Source of the DNA: Sphingobacterium paucimobilis HER1398
GTDB taxonomy: Bacteria > Bacteroidota > Bacteroidia > Sphingobacteriales > Sphingobacteriaceae
Direction of reading: 5' to 3'
Assembly (NCBI RefSeq): GCF_000416985.1
Contig: NZ_ATDL01000017.1
Span: 1-64,000, forward strand
Length of the DNA: 64,000 nt
The notes beneath the pieces are model-generated. The model made no database searches. It was given only the letters and a program-made list of their open reading frames with translations, and was not told the origin of the DNA. Below are positions 36,313-45,463 of this stretch, piece after piece. Within the stretch, counting starts at the first letter, position 1, and the number at the start of each line of letters is the position of its first letter. The translations under genes were made by a program, and so were the position numbers.

Positions 36313-36364
36313 AATTTTCTATTTTTTTGTTTTTCAATATACATACAATTATAATGATAATAAT

Positions 36365-36372
36365 CAAAAATA
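36365..36372 (-). promoter_or_regulatory. -7 box upstream of mscL
   Basis: The minus strand reads TATTTTTG, an exact TAnnTTTG box, 52 bases before the mscL start. No TTG lies at the expected distance, so support is modest in this AT-rich region. Confidence 0.35.
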
Positions 36373-36440
36373 CGACAATTCATGCAAGTTTTTTATTATT
36401 AATTAATGTCGACATGCTAAATATATAAATGATTATTTCG

Positions 36441-36448
36441 TATGTTTG
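36441..36448 (+). promoter_or_regulatory. -7 box upstream of the response regulator
   Basis: TATGTTTG is an exact TAnnTTTG box, 68 bases before the ATG. No TTG is seen 19-20 bases upstream. Confidence 0.35.
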
Positions 36449-36516
36449 TAAGCAGCAATCACCTATTCAAGCTCACACTAAATAGTTGTTAAATATATAA
36501 ACGTTCATCCCCCTTT

Positions 36517-37158
36517 ATGAAAAAGATACTCATTGCAGATGACCACAGCATAGTCAGACTAGGGGCTGCCGTAGTGATTAACGAGAAATTTAAAGATGTT
36601 TCTATAACTAATGCAGTCACGATTAAAGAGGTCTATGATCATCTTAAATTTGAAAAATTCGACTTACTGCTTCTAGACATCAATATGCCAGGAGGCAATA
36701 ACATCAAAGTAATCGGCGAAATTCTAAATTTCCAGCACGACCTAAAAATTCTAGTATTCTCATCTTACGATGAAAATATCTACGCGTTACGCTATATAGA
36801 AGCCGGAGCCGCAGGTTACCTCAACAAAAACACAGCAATGGAAGAACTGGCTAACGCCATACAAAGTATCCAGGATCGCGGAAAGTACATGTCCAATGAA
36901 GTAAAAGATCTTTATGTACAAAAGCTTACGAGCACCAAATCTTCCATGGATCGTGTAAATCCGCTAAATAAACTATCCAACAGAGAAATGGATGTTGCAA
37001 AACATCTCATTGAAGGACATGGTATCCTCGAGGTATCTAACCTGCTCAACTTAAGCTCATCAACTGTGAGCACTTACAAAAGTAGGATTTTTGATAAATT
37101 AGCAGTAAGCAATATCCCAGACCTAATAGAATTGTTTAAACTGCATGCAAAAGATTAA
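36517..37158 (+). CDS. NarL/LuxR-family response regulator
   Basis: 213 residues. The receiver domain (about 1-120) has acidic residues ADDH at 8-10, the phosphoacceptor Asp54 in LLLLDINMPGG, and the conserved lysine in AGYLNKN. The C-terminal LuxR-type helix-turn-helix (about 145-205) reads LSNREMDVAKHLIEGHGILE, then LLNLSSSTVSTYKSRIFDKL. No histidine kinase lies next to it, so it is an orphan regulator in this window. Targets cannot be predicted. A small hairpin follows the stop codon. Confidence 0.88.
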   Translation: MKKILIADDHSIVRLGAAVVINEKFKDVSITNAVTIKEVYDHLKFEKFDLLLLDINMPGGNNIKVIGEILNFQHDLKILVFSSYDENIYALRYIEAGAAGYLNKNTAMEELANAIQSIQDRGKYMSNEVKDLYVQKLTSTKSSMDRVNPLNKLSNREMDVAKHLIEGHGILEVSNLLNLSSSTVSTYKSRIFDKLAVSNIPDLIELFKLHAKD

Positions 37159-37167
37159 TTTTTAATA

Positions 37168-37206
37168 GTGCTAGGAAAGAATATCGAGCGATATCTTTTC
37201 TAGCAC
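37168..37206. terminator. hairpin after the response regulator gene (possible terminator)
   Basis: GTGCTAG (37168-37174) pairs with CTAGCAC (37200-37206), and the interior GAAAGAATATCG can pair in part with CGATATCTTTT. There is no T run directly after it on either strand, so termination is uncertain. It lies between two convergent genes. Confidence 0.4.
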
Positions 37207-37219
37207 CATGAAAAATTTC

Positions 37220-37405
37220 CTATTTCTTATTTTTCAAATCTTGTATCCCTAAACGCAACTCTTGCGAAAGCCCTTTTAGATCCTGAAGCCCTTTTCGCAA
37301 TCGCGTCCCCGCGGCCCCGTTTCCTTTAGCATAAAACTTCTCTGCCTCCACTTCCAATCCTTGCACTAAAGCCTTTAATTCCTCAAATTTGTTCATACTT
37401 GCCAT
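37220..37405 (-). CDS. histone H1-like small protein (Bacteroidota Hc1-like family)
   Basis: 61 residues, almost entirely helical: MASMNKFEELKALVQGLEVE, then AEKFYAKGNGAAGTRLRKGL and QDLKGLSQELRLGIQDLKNK. AGTRLRKGLQDLK matches the small proteins annotated as histone H1 in Bacteroidota. The second half is lysine/arginine rich. They are thought to be DNA-associated by similarity to chlamydial Hc1, but the evidence is thin and the lysine-rich tail of Hc1 is missing. Either the first ATG or the one three codons later (37396) could be the start. It lies downstream of ftsZ but behind the ftsZ terminator. Confidence 0.72.
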   Translation of the reverse strand: MASMNKFEELKALVQGLEVEAEKFYAKGNGAAGTRLRKGLQDLKGLSQELRLGIQDLKNKK

Positions 37406-37484
37406 AATTTACTGATTTATATAGTTATAGATTTTAGTTTGACATCTAAAATAGCATCTTTTCTTTAAAAAACAAAACCTACAT

Positions 37485-37520
37485 AAAAAGGTCAGCTATC
37501 AAGATAACCGACCTTTTTAT
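37485..37520 (-). terminator. Rho-independent terminator of the division cluster
   Basis: AAAAAGGTC (37485-37493) pairs with GACCTTTTT (37510-37518), and the inner bases GCTATC/GATAAC extend the stem. On the minus strand it ends in a T run. It lies 28 bases after the ftsZ stop codon, closing the mraZ-ftsZ transcript. Confidence 0.8.
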
Positions 37521-37547
37521 TATACAGCAGTAAGAAACTTCTATTGC

Positions 37548-39260
37548 TTAATCTACATTATCATGTAAAAATGAATTATTCGAACGGATCTCCGTAACAC
37601 CTTCATCAAAAGACAACGTAAAACGAGAAACCTGTGAGTCCGCAGAATGAGGCACATCATCTAATGTCTTTTGCTTTCTTTTATAAGCAGGCTCGTTCTC
37701 CAATTCCGCCAATCCATTGGAAGACTTGAGTTTCATACTTAATTCCTTAAGTCTTAAAATCCGCTCTTTGGTCTTCAACAGTTGATCTTCAAAATTAACC
37801 TCATCTTCCACCTTAACCGTTGCGCTTGTCACAGATGGCGTAGCGGGTGTGCTAGCAAAGGGACTCACGATATCATTCACTTGATTTTCGACCTCCTGAT
37901 CTACCTTCTCTTCATAAGCGTCAAATACCGTAGGTAACTTAAATTCGAAAACTGAAGGCGAGGTCTTTAACTCAAAACCGTTACTTTCTTCTTTCTCTTC
38001 CACAAAGTCATCTTGCATATCCAATGTATGACGAACTATTTGAGGTTCGGCCTGTACCGAAGAATTAGAAAAACCAGCAGGTTTACTAGGTACAGAAAAC
38101 AAATCAGCCTGCGAAGTGCTCACAGGAGTCTCCATAGCATTAGTAGGGACAACAGGCTTTACATAGCTATCCATCCTAGCGTCCACAGTCCGCTCTGCAA
38201 ACTGATTCTGCGCAACAGGCTTAACGAAAGAAGCCGGAGCCTCTGGTGTAAGCGGCAAGGCCACTTTTTCTTTTTCTTTCTCCTTAATCCGCTCTTCTGA
38301 TGTCTGGAAACCTGTAGCAATAATAGTCACAGACAAACCATCTTCCAACGCCTCATCCACACAGTTACCCCAAATCAAATCGGCAGTCAATCCAGCCTTC
38401 TCTTGAATAAAATCAGTGATAATTGCGACCTCATCCATAGTCACCTCTGTCTTACCCGATGTAATATTCAATAAAATATAACGAGCACCCTCGATTTCAT
38501 TATCCTTAAGTAACGGCGATGCTAACGCACCTGTTACCGCTTTCAGTGCTCTATCATCTCCCGATGCAACATGATTCCCCATGATTGCCACACCGCTATC
38601 GTTCATAACTGTGCGCACATCTTTAAAATCCACGTTGACATAACCAGGGATAGTTATAATCTCAGCAATACCTTTTGCAGCAGTAGTCAATATATCATCC
38701 GCCTTTGCAAAAGCAGCAGTCATAGTCAAGTTACCGAAGATTTCACGAAGACGATCATTCGAAATAACCAAATAAGAATCGACATACTTACGAAGTTCGC
38801 TCAAGCCTTCTTCCGCCTGAGAGCGACGTTTTTTGCCTTCGAATGTAAATGGAGTCGTAATGATAGCAACCGTCAGAATTCCCATCTCTTTCGCAGCCTT
38901 CGCCAACACAGGGCTAGCTCCAGTTCCGGTTCCTCCACCCATTCCAGCAGTGATAAACAACATTTTTGTGTTAGCTCCTAACATCCGCTTGATATCGTCG
39001 ATACTTTCGATAGCAGAGTTTTCACCAACATCAGGATCTGCACCAGCCCCCATACCTTCTGTAAGACTAGCTCCCAATTGTACTTTGTTAGGAATTGGGC
39101 TCAACTCCAGCGCTTGCGCATCTGTGTTGCACACAATAAAATCTACACCACTAATCCCTTGCTTGTACATGTGATTGACAGCATTGCCACCGCCACCACC
39201 AACACCTATAACCTTGATTATAGATGATTGTTCCTTTAACATTTCAAATTGTATCGACAT
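37548..39260 (-). CDS. ftsZ: cell division protein FtsZ
   Basis: Tubulin-like GTPase that forms the division ring. The nucleotide-binding motifs are present: GVGGGGGNAVNHM (about 19-31) and the signature GGGTGTGASPV (about 108-118), followed by the T7 loop region. The GTPase core ends near residue 320. At 570 residues it is far longer than E. coli FtsZ (383). The extra part is a long linker of low conservation, rich in P, V, E and S, ending in a terminal peptide NNSFLHDNVD. Long linkers of this kind are usual in Bacteroidota. It is the last gene of the cluster, 130 bases after ftsA, in a gap carrying an inverted TTTTCCACA pair. Confidence 0.96.
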   Translation of the reverse strand: MSIQFEMLKEQSSIIKVIGVGGGGGNAVNHMYKQGISGVDFIVCNTDAQALELSPIPNKVQLGASLTEGMGAGADPDVGENSAIESIDDIKRMLGANTKMLFITAGMGGGTGTGASPVLAKAAKEMGILTVAIITTPFTFEGKKRRSQAEEGLSELRKYVDSYLVISNDRLREIFGNLTMTAAFAKADDILTTAAKGIAEIITIPGYVNVDFKDVRTVMNDSGVAIMGNHVASGDDRALKAVTGALASPLLKDNEIEGARYILLNITSGKTEVTMDEVAIITDFIQEKAGLTADLIWGNCVDEALEDGLSVTIIATGFQTSEERIKEKEKEKVALPLTPEAPASFVKPVAQNQFAERTVDARMDSYVKPVVPTNAMETPVSTSQADLFSVPSKPAGFSNSSVQAEPQIVRHTLDMQDDFVEEKEESNGFELKTSPSVFEFKLPTVFDAYEEKVDQEVENQVNDIVSPFASTPATPSVTSATVKVEDEVNFEDQLLKTKERILRLKELSMKLKSSNGLAELENEPAYKRKQKTLDDVPHSADSQVSRFTLSFDEGVTEIRSNNSFLHDNVD

Positions 39261-39343
39261 AATATCCTATTTTTATGAACTGCCAAGCAATCAAAACGAA
39301 ACTCAACAATTCGAATGTAATAATACCAAATTATTAACAACAG

Positions 39344-39371
39344 TTTTCCACAATTGTTAAAATGTGGAAAA
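39344..39371. promoter_or_regulatory. inverted pair of DnaA-box-like sites between ftsA and ftsZ
   Basis: TTTTCCACA (39344-39352) and TGTGGAAAA (39363-39371) are perfect inverted copies, 10 bases apart. Each differs at one position from the DnaA-box consensus TTATCCACA. They can also pair as a 9-bp stem, but no T run follows, so a terminator is unlikely. The same 9-mer occurs upstream of mraZ at 53634-53642. Confidence 0.4.
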
Positions 39372-39390
39372 AACCATGCTGTGTTGAAAA

Positions 39391-40755
39391 TTATTTCTTC
39401 CCGATAAATGTATCGTCATCAATCTCTTGATTATCGCGAATGAACTCTGAAATAATTTTCGTAAACCAACTTTCTTTTTTACTTTGCTTTTCCGCAATCT
39501 CTTTTACCTGAACTTTTTCAGGCTTTTTACTCACAATTTCCTGATGAGCTGCTTCCTCATCTTCCAAGATCTGAATACCTTTGATCAAAAGACCTATACT
39601 TGTAGCGTACATTGGGCTCTTCATTTCCTCAAATGTCTGCTTGTTCAACATATCCGTCTTCGCTAGGTACTCATTTGGATAACCGATGCGGCAATCTATT
39701 CCAGTGATATACTCGACCAATTGCACCAAATGCTTCAACTGTGCACCTCCACCTGTAATAACAATACCTGCGATCAGCTTATCCTCGTATCCAGAAGATT
39801 TAATTTCGTAGTATACGTGTTCAATGATTTCTTCCATACGTGCCTGAATGATATAAGCCAAGTTTTTGACCGATATTTCTTTCGAGTCACGTCCACGGAT
39901 TCCCGGAACACAGATTACCTCATTCTCTTTATTCTCATCTGCCAATGATGATCCGTATCTCACTTTCAACTGCTCCGCCTGGTTTCTAAGTACAGCACAA
40001 CCTTGACGAATATCTTCAGTTACAATATTACCTCCTAATGGAATTACAGCAGTATGACGGATGATTCCTTCGTGGAAAATAGCCACGTCGGTAGTACCTC
40101 CACCAATATCAACAAGAACAACACCAGCCATTTTTTCTTCATCATCCAATACAGCTTCGGAAGATGCTAAAGGCTCCAACACCAGGGACGAAACTTCAAG
40201 ATCAGCATTATCAACACACTTCTTGATGTTTTTAATATCCGTAACCCGTCCAGAGATGATATGGAAATTTGCTTCCATACGACGCCCTGCCATTCCGATA
40301 GGTTCTTTGATACCAGGTTCATTATCTATTGTGAACTCCTGAGGCAAGACATGGATAATCTCTTCTCCTGGAGGAAGAACCAATTTATACATATCCGAAA
40401 TCAATCGTTCTACATCGATTCTACCTATTTCATCATCATCGCTTTTGGTTAAAATACCGCGATGTTGGATACTCTTGATGTGCTGACCTGCAATCCCGAT
40501 ATTCACGACCTTAATATCCACATTGGACTGTCCTTCAGCCGAGGAAACTGCTTCCCTGATACTGAATACGGTCTTTTGAATATTAGCGACCACGCCACGG
40601 TTTACTCCTGCAGATTCGGCTTTACCAACGCCCAACAACTCAATTTTATTCGAACCACTGCGTCTCCCTACAGTAACACAAATCTTTGTTGTACCGATAT
40701 CCAATCCTACGATGATTGGATTCTCTCTTTCAATGTCTGTAATTCTTGGTTTCAT
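39391..40755 (-). CDS. ftsA: cell division protein FtsA
   Basis: Actin-like ATPase that anchors FtsZ to the membrane and recruits later division proteins. The 454 residues show the ASKHA phosphate loop GLDIGTTKICVTVGRR (about 18-33), the second phosphate loop VVLVDIGGGTTDVAIF and the adenosine motif AGIVITGGGAQLKHL. The C-terminal SWFTKIISEFI is the expected amphipathic membrane-binding helix, followed here by a short acidic tail (NQEIDDDTFIGKK). It lies 23 bases after ftsQ. Confidence 0.95.
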   Translation of the reverse strand: MKPRITDIERENPIIVGLDIGTTKICVTVGRRSGSNKIELLGVGKAESAGVNRGVVANIQKTVFSIREAVSSAEGQSNVDIKVVNIGIAGQHIKSIQHRGILTKSDDDEIGRIDVERLISDMYKLVLPPGEEIIHVLPQEFTIDNEPGIKEPIGMAGRRMEANFHIISGRVTDIKNIKKCVDNADLEVSSLVLEPLASSEAVLDDEEKMAGVVLVDIGGGTTDVAIFHEGIIRHTAVIPLGGNIVTEDIRQGCAVLRNQAEQLKVRYGSSLADENKENEVICVPGIRGRDSKEISVKNLAYIIQARMEEIIEHVYYEIKSSGYEDKLIAGIVITGGGAQLKHLVQLVEYITGIDCRIGYPNEYLAKTDMLNKQTFEEMKSPMYATSIGLLIKGIQILEDEEAAHQEIVSKKPEKVQVKEIAEKQSKKESWFTKIISEFIRDNQEIDDDTFIGKK

Positions 40756-40778
40756 ATGCTGTATATTATGCTGTATTG

Positions 40779-41597
40779 TTAATTTTTCATATTTATTTTC
40801 ATCTGCAAACTGTCGATAAACCAGTTCCCCCTGCGCTCACAGATGATCTGACCGCCATACTTGACGTTCACTTTTTCATAGGCCTCACTGCCTACCTTAG
40901 GCAGAATATTCTTGTAATACACTTCTAGCCTTCGAAGTTTATAATCTAGAGAATCTGCCGAACCGATCACCAAGACTTCCCGCCCTACACGTGGAATCAA
41001 TTCGATATCCCGCTGTTCATTGACAAAAATCTGTACAATTTGGTTTTCCCAAAGATTATCGCCTCGAACATGTCCCGCTATACGTACCAAATCCTGCACT
41101 AACTTGGACTCGACCATCTCCAGCGGTTGCTTATACCCTTCACTGATATTGCCATTGGCCACCATCACATGCGGTACATATTTCAATGTCACAGGAACTT
41201 TCTTGCCAGAGCGATCGACATAGTACTCACGTCCGGCTTTGTTGATCACGCGCAATACGACTTCGCGTTGCTGTACCGTGACCTGCATCGTCCCATCCAT
41301 ATCCAGATGCACCTCCGCATTAGAGACATAGGGCAACATTTCGATCGCTTCTTCTATCTGTTGTACTTTTATACCTGCTAAATCTTTTCCAACAACTGAC
41401 CCGAATTTCTGGTCGATCATCTTCGAAATATCCTGTTGGTCGATAAATGTTTCCTTACCCTCCACAACTACTTTCAACTCTTTACATAGCTGTTGACTAT
41501 CCTTCTTCGACACCAGACTCATAAGCATAGCTAAGCCTACAAAGATCACTAGACCTAAGAAAACGTAAAAAACCATGCTCCATCTGATATTTCTCAT
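40779..41597 (-). CDS. ftsQ: cell division protein FtsQ/DivIB
   Basis: Bitopic protein linking early and late division proteins. It has a short cytoplasmic tail, one transmembrane helix (about 9-27, VFYVFLGLVIFVGLAMLMSL), a POTRA-like region (about 38-110, with KLDMDGTMQVTVQQREVVLR-type content) and a beta domain. The family is poorly conserved, so the call rests on layout, size (272) and position between murC and ftsA. Its start is 1 base after murC stops. Confidence 0.85.
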   Translation of the reverse strand: MRNIRWSMVFYVFLGLVIFVGLAMLMSLVSKKDSQQLCKELKVVVEGKETFIDQQDISKMIDQKFGSVVGKDLAGIKVQQIEEAIEMLPYVSNAEVHLDMDGTMQVTVQQREVVLRVINKAGREYYVDRSGKKVPVTLKYVPHVMVANGNISEGYKQPLEMVESKLVQDLVRIAGHVRGDNLWENQIVQIFVNEQRDIELIPRVGREVLVIGSADSLDYKLRRLEVYYKNILPKVGSEAYEKVNVKYGGQIICERRGNWFIDSLQMKINMKN

Positions 41598-41598
41598 A

Positions 41599-42951
41599 CT
41601 AGCTCTCCAATAATTCTTTCAATGGTTTCACCAATCGATCGATATCTCCTGCCCCTACTGTTACCAACAATTCAGGCTGCTCGTCCCTAGCGATCTCCAA
41701 AACTTCCTGTGGACTCACCACGCGCTTGTTCGACAAATCGACTTTATCCAACAACCACGAAGAAGTCACTCCTTCGATAGGTAATTCGCGTGCAGGATAT
41801 ATTTCCATAAGCAACAGCTCATCCGCCATACCCAATACCTCTGCAAATCCATCTATAAAATCACGCGTACGGCTAAATAAATGTGGCTGAAATACAACCG
41901 ACAATTTCTTCTCTGGATAAAGTTTACGCATAGAACTCAAAAAAGCCCTTAGCTCTTCGGGATGATGCGCATAGTCATCAATGTAAATATGCTTCTCATT
42001 CCTAACAATAAATTCAAAGCGACGCTTGGCCCCTTTGAAATTAGCCAGTGCGTCGACGATCTTTGAATCATCTATCTTCAACAGTCGCGCTACCGTAATC
42101 GCGGCTACCGCATTCTCCACATTGTGAAGCCCCGCTATACCTAAAAGAACATTCGCGATTGTCACTTCATGACTCACGTAATCAAAATAAAACTGACCGT
42201 CTTTAACGTGTATATTTTTAGCATAGGCATCCGCTTCAACATCCTGCGAATAGCTAATATCTCCTTTAAAAGGCAAGCCTTTTTTCACAATCCGCTTTCC
42301 ACCATCGACAACCCTATCCAGATACATCTCAAAGGATTCGATCAAATGTGATTCATCGCCATAGATATCCAAGTGATCCGCATCTGCAGATGTCACGATA
42401 GCAATATCTGGATGTAGCGTCAAAAACGAACGGTCATACTCATCTGCTTCGACCACCACCACATTATTTGCTCCAAAAAGCACATTCGTATTATAGTTTG
42501 AACTTATCCCCCCTAAGAATGCAGAGCAATCATAACCGGAATCTTTCAAAATATGAGCAATCATTGTTGAGGTCGTCGTCTTACCATGCGTACCCGCTAC
42601 TCCAATAGTAAAACGGCTAGCACTGATAATCCCTAATACCTGTGAGCGTTTGAAAAGCTCGAAGCCTTTATCCAGAAAATATTTTTTTATCTTCAACTCC
42701 TTAGGAACGGCTGGTGTATAGATAACCAAAGCTTCTTCCGATGGTGCTGAAAAAGAGGCATCGATCGTAGTGACATCATCTTCATACACCACAGGGATAC
42801 CTTCCTGAGCCAAAGCCATGGTTAGTTCCGTCTCCGTTCTATCATATCCACTCACCTCACAGCCGAGTTTATGAAAGTAACGCGCCAGACCACTCATCCC
42901 GATACCACCGATACCGATTAAATAAACTTTCTTTATCTGATCAATGTTCAT
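41599..42951 (-). CDS. murC: UDP-N-acetylmuramate--L-alanine ligase
   Basis: ATP-dependent ligase that adds L-alanine to UDP-MurNAc, the first amino acid of the peptidoglycan stem. It has 450 residues with the N-terminal UDP-binding motif YLIGIGGIGMSGLARYFH, the ATP loop GVAGTHGKTTTSTMIAH (about 119-135) and DDYAHHPEELRAFL in the third domain. GTHGKT separates MurC from MurD and MurE. It lies 11 bases after murG and 1 base before ftsQ. Confidence 0.96.
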   Translation of the reverse strand: MNIDQIKKVYLIGIGGIGMSGLARYFHKLGCEVSGYDRTETELTMALAQEGIPVVYEDDVTTIDASFSAPSEEALVIYTPAVPKELKIKKYFLDKGFELFKRSQVLGIISASRFTIGVAGTHGKTTTSTMIAHILKDSGYDCSAFLGGISSNYNTNVLFGANNVVVVEADEYDRSFLTLHPDIAIVTSADADHLDIYGDESHLIESFEMYLDRVVDGGKRIVKKGLPFKGDISYSQDVEADAYAKNIHVKDGQFYFDYVSHEVTIANVLLGIAGLHNVENAVAAITVARLLKIDDSKIVDALANFKGAKRRFEFIVRNEKHIYIDDYAHHPEELRAFLSSMRKLYPEKKLSVVFQPHLFSRTRDFIDGFAEVLGMADELLLMEIYPARELPIEGVTSSWLLDKVDLSNKRVVSPQEVLEIARDEQPELLVTVGAGDIDRLVKPLKELLES

Positions 42952-42962
42952 ATCCCCTATTC

Positions 42963-44057
42963 CTAGATTAATTTCAATACCTCTTTTGCAATTACCTCAT
43001 CGGCATCCAGCAAGGCCATTTTTTCTATATTCTGCGCCAGCTTCTCCGATGTAGGAGCATCATTTAATAATTCCAATATTTTATCCACCAGCACATCTCT
43101 CGCCTCCACATCCTTCACCATCACTGCGGCGTTCTTATTCACTAATGCCATCGCATTTTTTGTCTGATGGTCCTCAGCTACATTAGGCGACGGCACCAAA
43201 ATAACAGGCTTACCGACCACACATAGTTCTGAGATTGTACCTGCTCCTGCACGGGCCACGATCAGATCTGCGGCAGCATATGCATAATCCATCTTCTGCA
43301 AGAAAGCAGACATTTTAATGCTATTGGGAAGTTCCCCTCCAAGTTCTGCTGTCAGCTTATCTACATAGTACCCTCCGCATTGCCAGATGACCTGTACACC
43401 TGCCGCATTCAACTTATCAATATTATTCTTCACGCAGTCATTGAGCGTACCCGCCCCTAGACTTCCCCCCGTCACCAAAATAGTTTTCTTACCCGCTTCT
43501 AGACCGAAATCAACCAAAGCCTCTCCTTTTTTACCTTCAATATCCACCGACGTACGGCGAATGGGATTTCCCGTCAATAGCACCTTTTCCTTTGCAAAGA
43601 ACTGCTCCATCCCCTCATAAGCAACACAGACTTTCTTAGCTTTCTTGCCTAAGCTCTTATTTGTCTTTCCAGCAAAAGAGTTTTGCTCCTGAATCAGCGT
43701 TGGCACTCCCATCATATTTGCCATCATCAACAACGGACCAGAAGCATATCCACCAACACCTACCGCGACGTCAGCTTTAAAATCCTTGATAATCTTTCTT
43801 GCCTTCAACAAGCTATCCAGCATCTTAAATGGCAAAGACAGATTTTTCAGCAAAGACGAACGGTTGAACCCCTGAATATTCAAACCGATTATCGTATAAC
43901 CTGCCGCCGGCACTTTCTCCATCTCCATCTTTCCCTCGGCTCCAACAAACAGAATCTCAACATCGGGCTCAATACGGCGCAAAGCATTAGCAATTGCTAT
44001 CGCAGGGAAGATATGTCCTCCTGTACCGCCACCACTGATAATTACTTTATGCGCCAT
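42963..44057 (-). CDS. murG: UDP-GlcNAc:undecaprenyl-PP-MurNAc-pentapeptide GlcNAc transferase
   Basis: Peripheral inner-membrane GT-B glycosyltransferase converting lipid I to lipid II. It has 364 residues with the first glycine-rich loop ISGGGTGGHIFPAIAIANAL at the N-terminus, VGVGGYASGPLL, the second loop VTGGSLGAGTLN and the donor-binding ARAGAGTISEL with PNVAEDHQTKNA. It stands between ftsW (85 bases upstream) and murC (11 bases downstream). Confidence 0.96.
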   Translation of the reverse strand: MAHKVIISGGGTGGHIFPAIAIANALRRIEPDVEILFVGAEGKMEMEKVPAAGYTIIGLNIQGFNRSSLLKNLSLPFKMLDSLLKARKIIKDFKADVAVGVGGYASGPLLMMANMMGVPTLIQEQNSFAGKTNKSLGKKAKKVCVAYEGMEQFFAKEKVLLTGNPIRRTSVDIEGKKGEALVDFGLEAGKKTILVTGGSLGAGTLNDCVKNNIDKLNAAGVQVIWQCGGYYVDKLTAELGGELPNSIKMSAFLQKMDYAYAAADLIVARAGAGTISELCVVGKPVILVPSPNVAEDHQTKNAMALVNKNAAVMVKDVEARDVLVDKILELLNDAPTSEKLAQNIEKMALLDADEVIAKEVLKLI

Positions 44058-44073
44058 TTTATTAGTATTTAGT

Positions 44074-44134
44074 ATTGAGTAGTAGGTATTGCGTATGGAG
44101 AGATCTCTTAACTCTTTACCCCCTTAACTCTTTA
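44074..44134. repeat. short direct repeats between ftsW and murG
   Basis: CTTAACTCTTTA occurs at 44107-44118 and again at 44123-44134 (period 16). TAGTATTT/AGTATTGAGTAGTA forms a looser tandem before it (from about 44074). The tract lies in the 85-base spacer upstream of murG and has no coding content. Confidence 0.5.
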
Positions 44135-44142
44135 ACTTAAAA

Positions 44143-45336
44143 TCAAATTGTACCGACGACAACCCTTTTAGGCTTTATCACCTCGTCCAATTCTTCTTTA
44201 CCTTTTAATTCTTCAATATTCCTACTCACAGACAGAATTATCCCTAATGCCACTGATGTAAACAAAATGGATGTCCCACCCATACTTACTAATGGAAGCG
44301 GAACTCCTGTCACCGGCCCTAATCCTACAGCCACTGCCATATTTGCAAGAGCCTGTATTGTTAGGCTAAACCCTAAACCTGCTGCCAAAAATGCACCGAA
44401 TGCACGTGGACTCATCGTTACGATACGAATACAACGGTACATCAAAGCCAAATACAAGAACAATAGAATCACGCCCCCCATCGTACCATATTCTTCAATT
44501 ATAATCGCGAATATGAAATCCGAATAAGGATGTGGCAAAACATTACGCTGCACACTATTCCCAGGTCCTAGACCAAACATACCACCTGTCGCAATTGCGA
44601 TTTTAGCATTATTCGCCTGATAGTTTTTATCCTCCTGAAAAGGAACATTCGTCTCGTGCACTTCCTCCGTCTTGAAGAAACCTTCAATACGGCTGAAATA
44701 AGTCGCCCGTCGCGGACCAACAGAGATCACTATTATTCCCAATACCGCTACACCTGCCGTAACCATAGCAATCTGCCTAAAGGAAATACGGCCAATCAAC
44801 AACAAAAGAACACTGGTTCCAAAAAGCATCACCGCCGTAGACAAGTTGGCCCAGGCAATCAAAACAAAAACCGCACAGACTGCCCCCATAATAGGAACAA
44901 AGGACTTCTTCACATCCTTAATCTCCTCTTGCTTACGTGACAACATACGCGCCAAGAAGGTAATCAGAGCTAGTTTTGCCAAATCCGAAGTTTGGAATGT
45001 CTGATTGATCACTGGGATGGTAACCCACCGCGATGCCTCATTCACTGAACTACCGAAAATCAACGTATATAACAGTAAAGGGATTGTAATAACCATCAGT
45101 ATCTTCGAAATACCTGCGTACCATTTGTAATCCAACTTATGGGACAGATACATCAAAAGCAACCCCACAGCTACAATAGAAAAATGCTTAAACAGATACA
45201 GTTCCGTCCCTTTTCCTTCTTTATAAGCCAACGTACCTACAGAACTATACACAGCAAGCAGAGACCATCCTGATAGAATTATCACGATAATCCAGATCCA
45301 CTTGTCTCCTTTAAGTTTTGCAAATATCTGTTCCAT
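44143..45336 (-). CDS. ftsW: lipid II polymerase / cell division protein FtsW
   Basis: SEDS-family membrane glycosyltransferase that polymerises lipid II at the septum with its partner transpeptidase FtsI. It has 397 residues and about ten transmembrane helices. FQTSDLAKLALITFLARMLSR and GPVTGVPLPLVSMGGTSILF, the conserved proline-rich loop of SEDS proteins, are visible. It lies in the division cluster between murD and murG, which favours FtsW over RodA. A 134-base repeat-bearing spacer precedes it. Confidence 0.94.
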   Translation of the reverse strand: MEQIFAKLKGDKWIWIIVIILSGWSLLAVYSSVGTLAYKEGKGTELYLFKHFSIVAVGLLLMYLSHKLDYKWYAGISKILMVITIPLLLYTLIFGSSVNEASRWVTIPVINQTFQTSDLAKLALITFLARMLSRKQEEIKDVKKSFVPIMGAVCAVFVLIAWANLSTAVMLFGTSVLLLLIGRISFRQIAMVTAGVAVLGIIVISVGPRRATYFSRIEGFFKTEEVHETNVPFQEDKNYQANNAKIAIATGGMFGLGPGNSVQRNVLPHPYSDFIFAIIIEEYGTMGGVILLFLYLALMYRCIRIVTMSPRAFGAFLAAGLGFSLTIQALANMAVAVGLGPVTGVPLPLVSMGGTSILFTSVALGIILSVSRNIEELKGKEELDEVIKPKRVVVGTI

Positions 45337-45363
45337 TATCTTTCTTTTCTCTGTTATCCAGTG

Positions 45364-45463
45364 ATCTTGTTATCGAGTTATCTTGTTATCGAGTTGCCTT
45401 GACCATTCAAAACCTTGGCAACTCCTTAACTTGATAACTCCTTCACTTGTTAACTTGATAACT
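45364..45463. repeat. direct and inverted repeats between murD and ftsW
   Basis: ATCTTGTTATCGAGTT is tandemly duplicated at 45364-45379 and 45380-45395, with a degenerate third copy just before. TAACTTGATAACT occurs at 45427-45439 and 45451-45463 (period 24) and is nearly the inverse of GTTATCGAGTTA, so the two halves can pair. The tract fills the longest spacer of the division cluster. Confidence 0.6.

Noticed and set aside
37168..37206. A firm terminator call after the response regulator
   Set aside because: The hairpin lacks a following T run on either strand, so it is listed only with low confidence.
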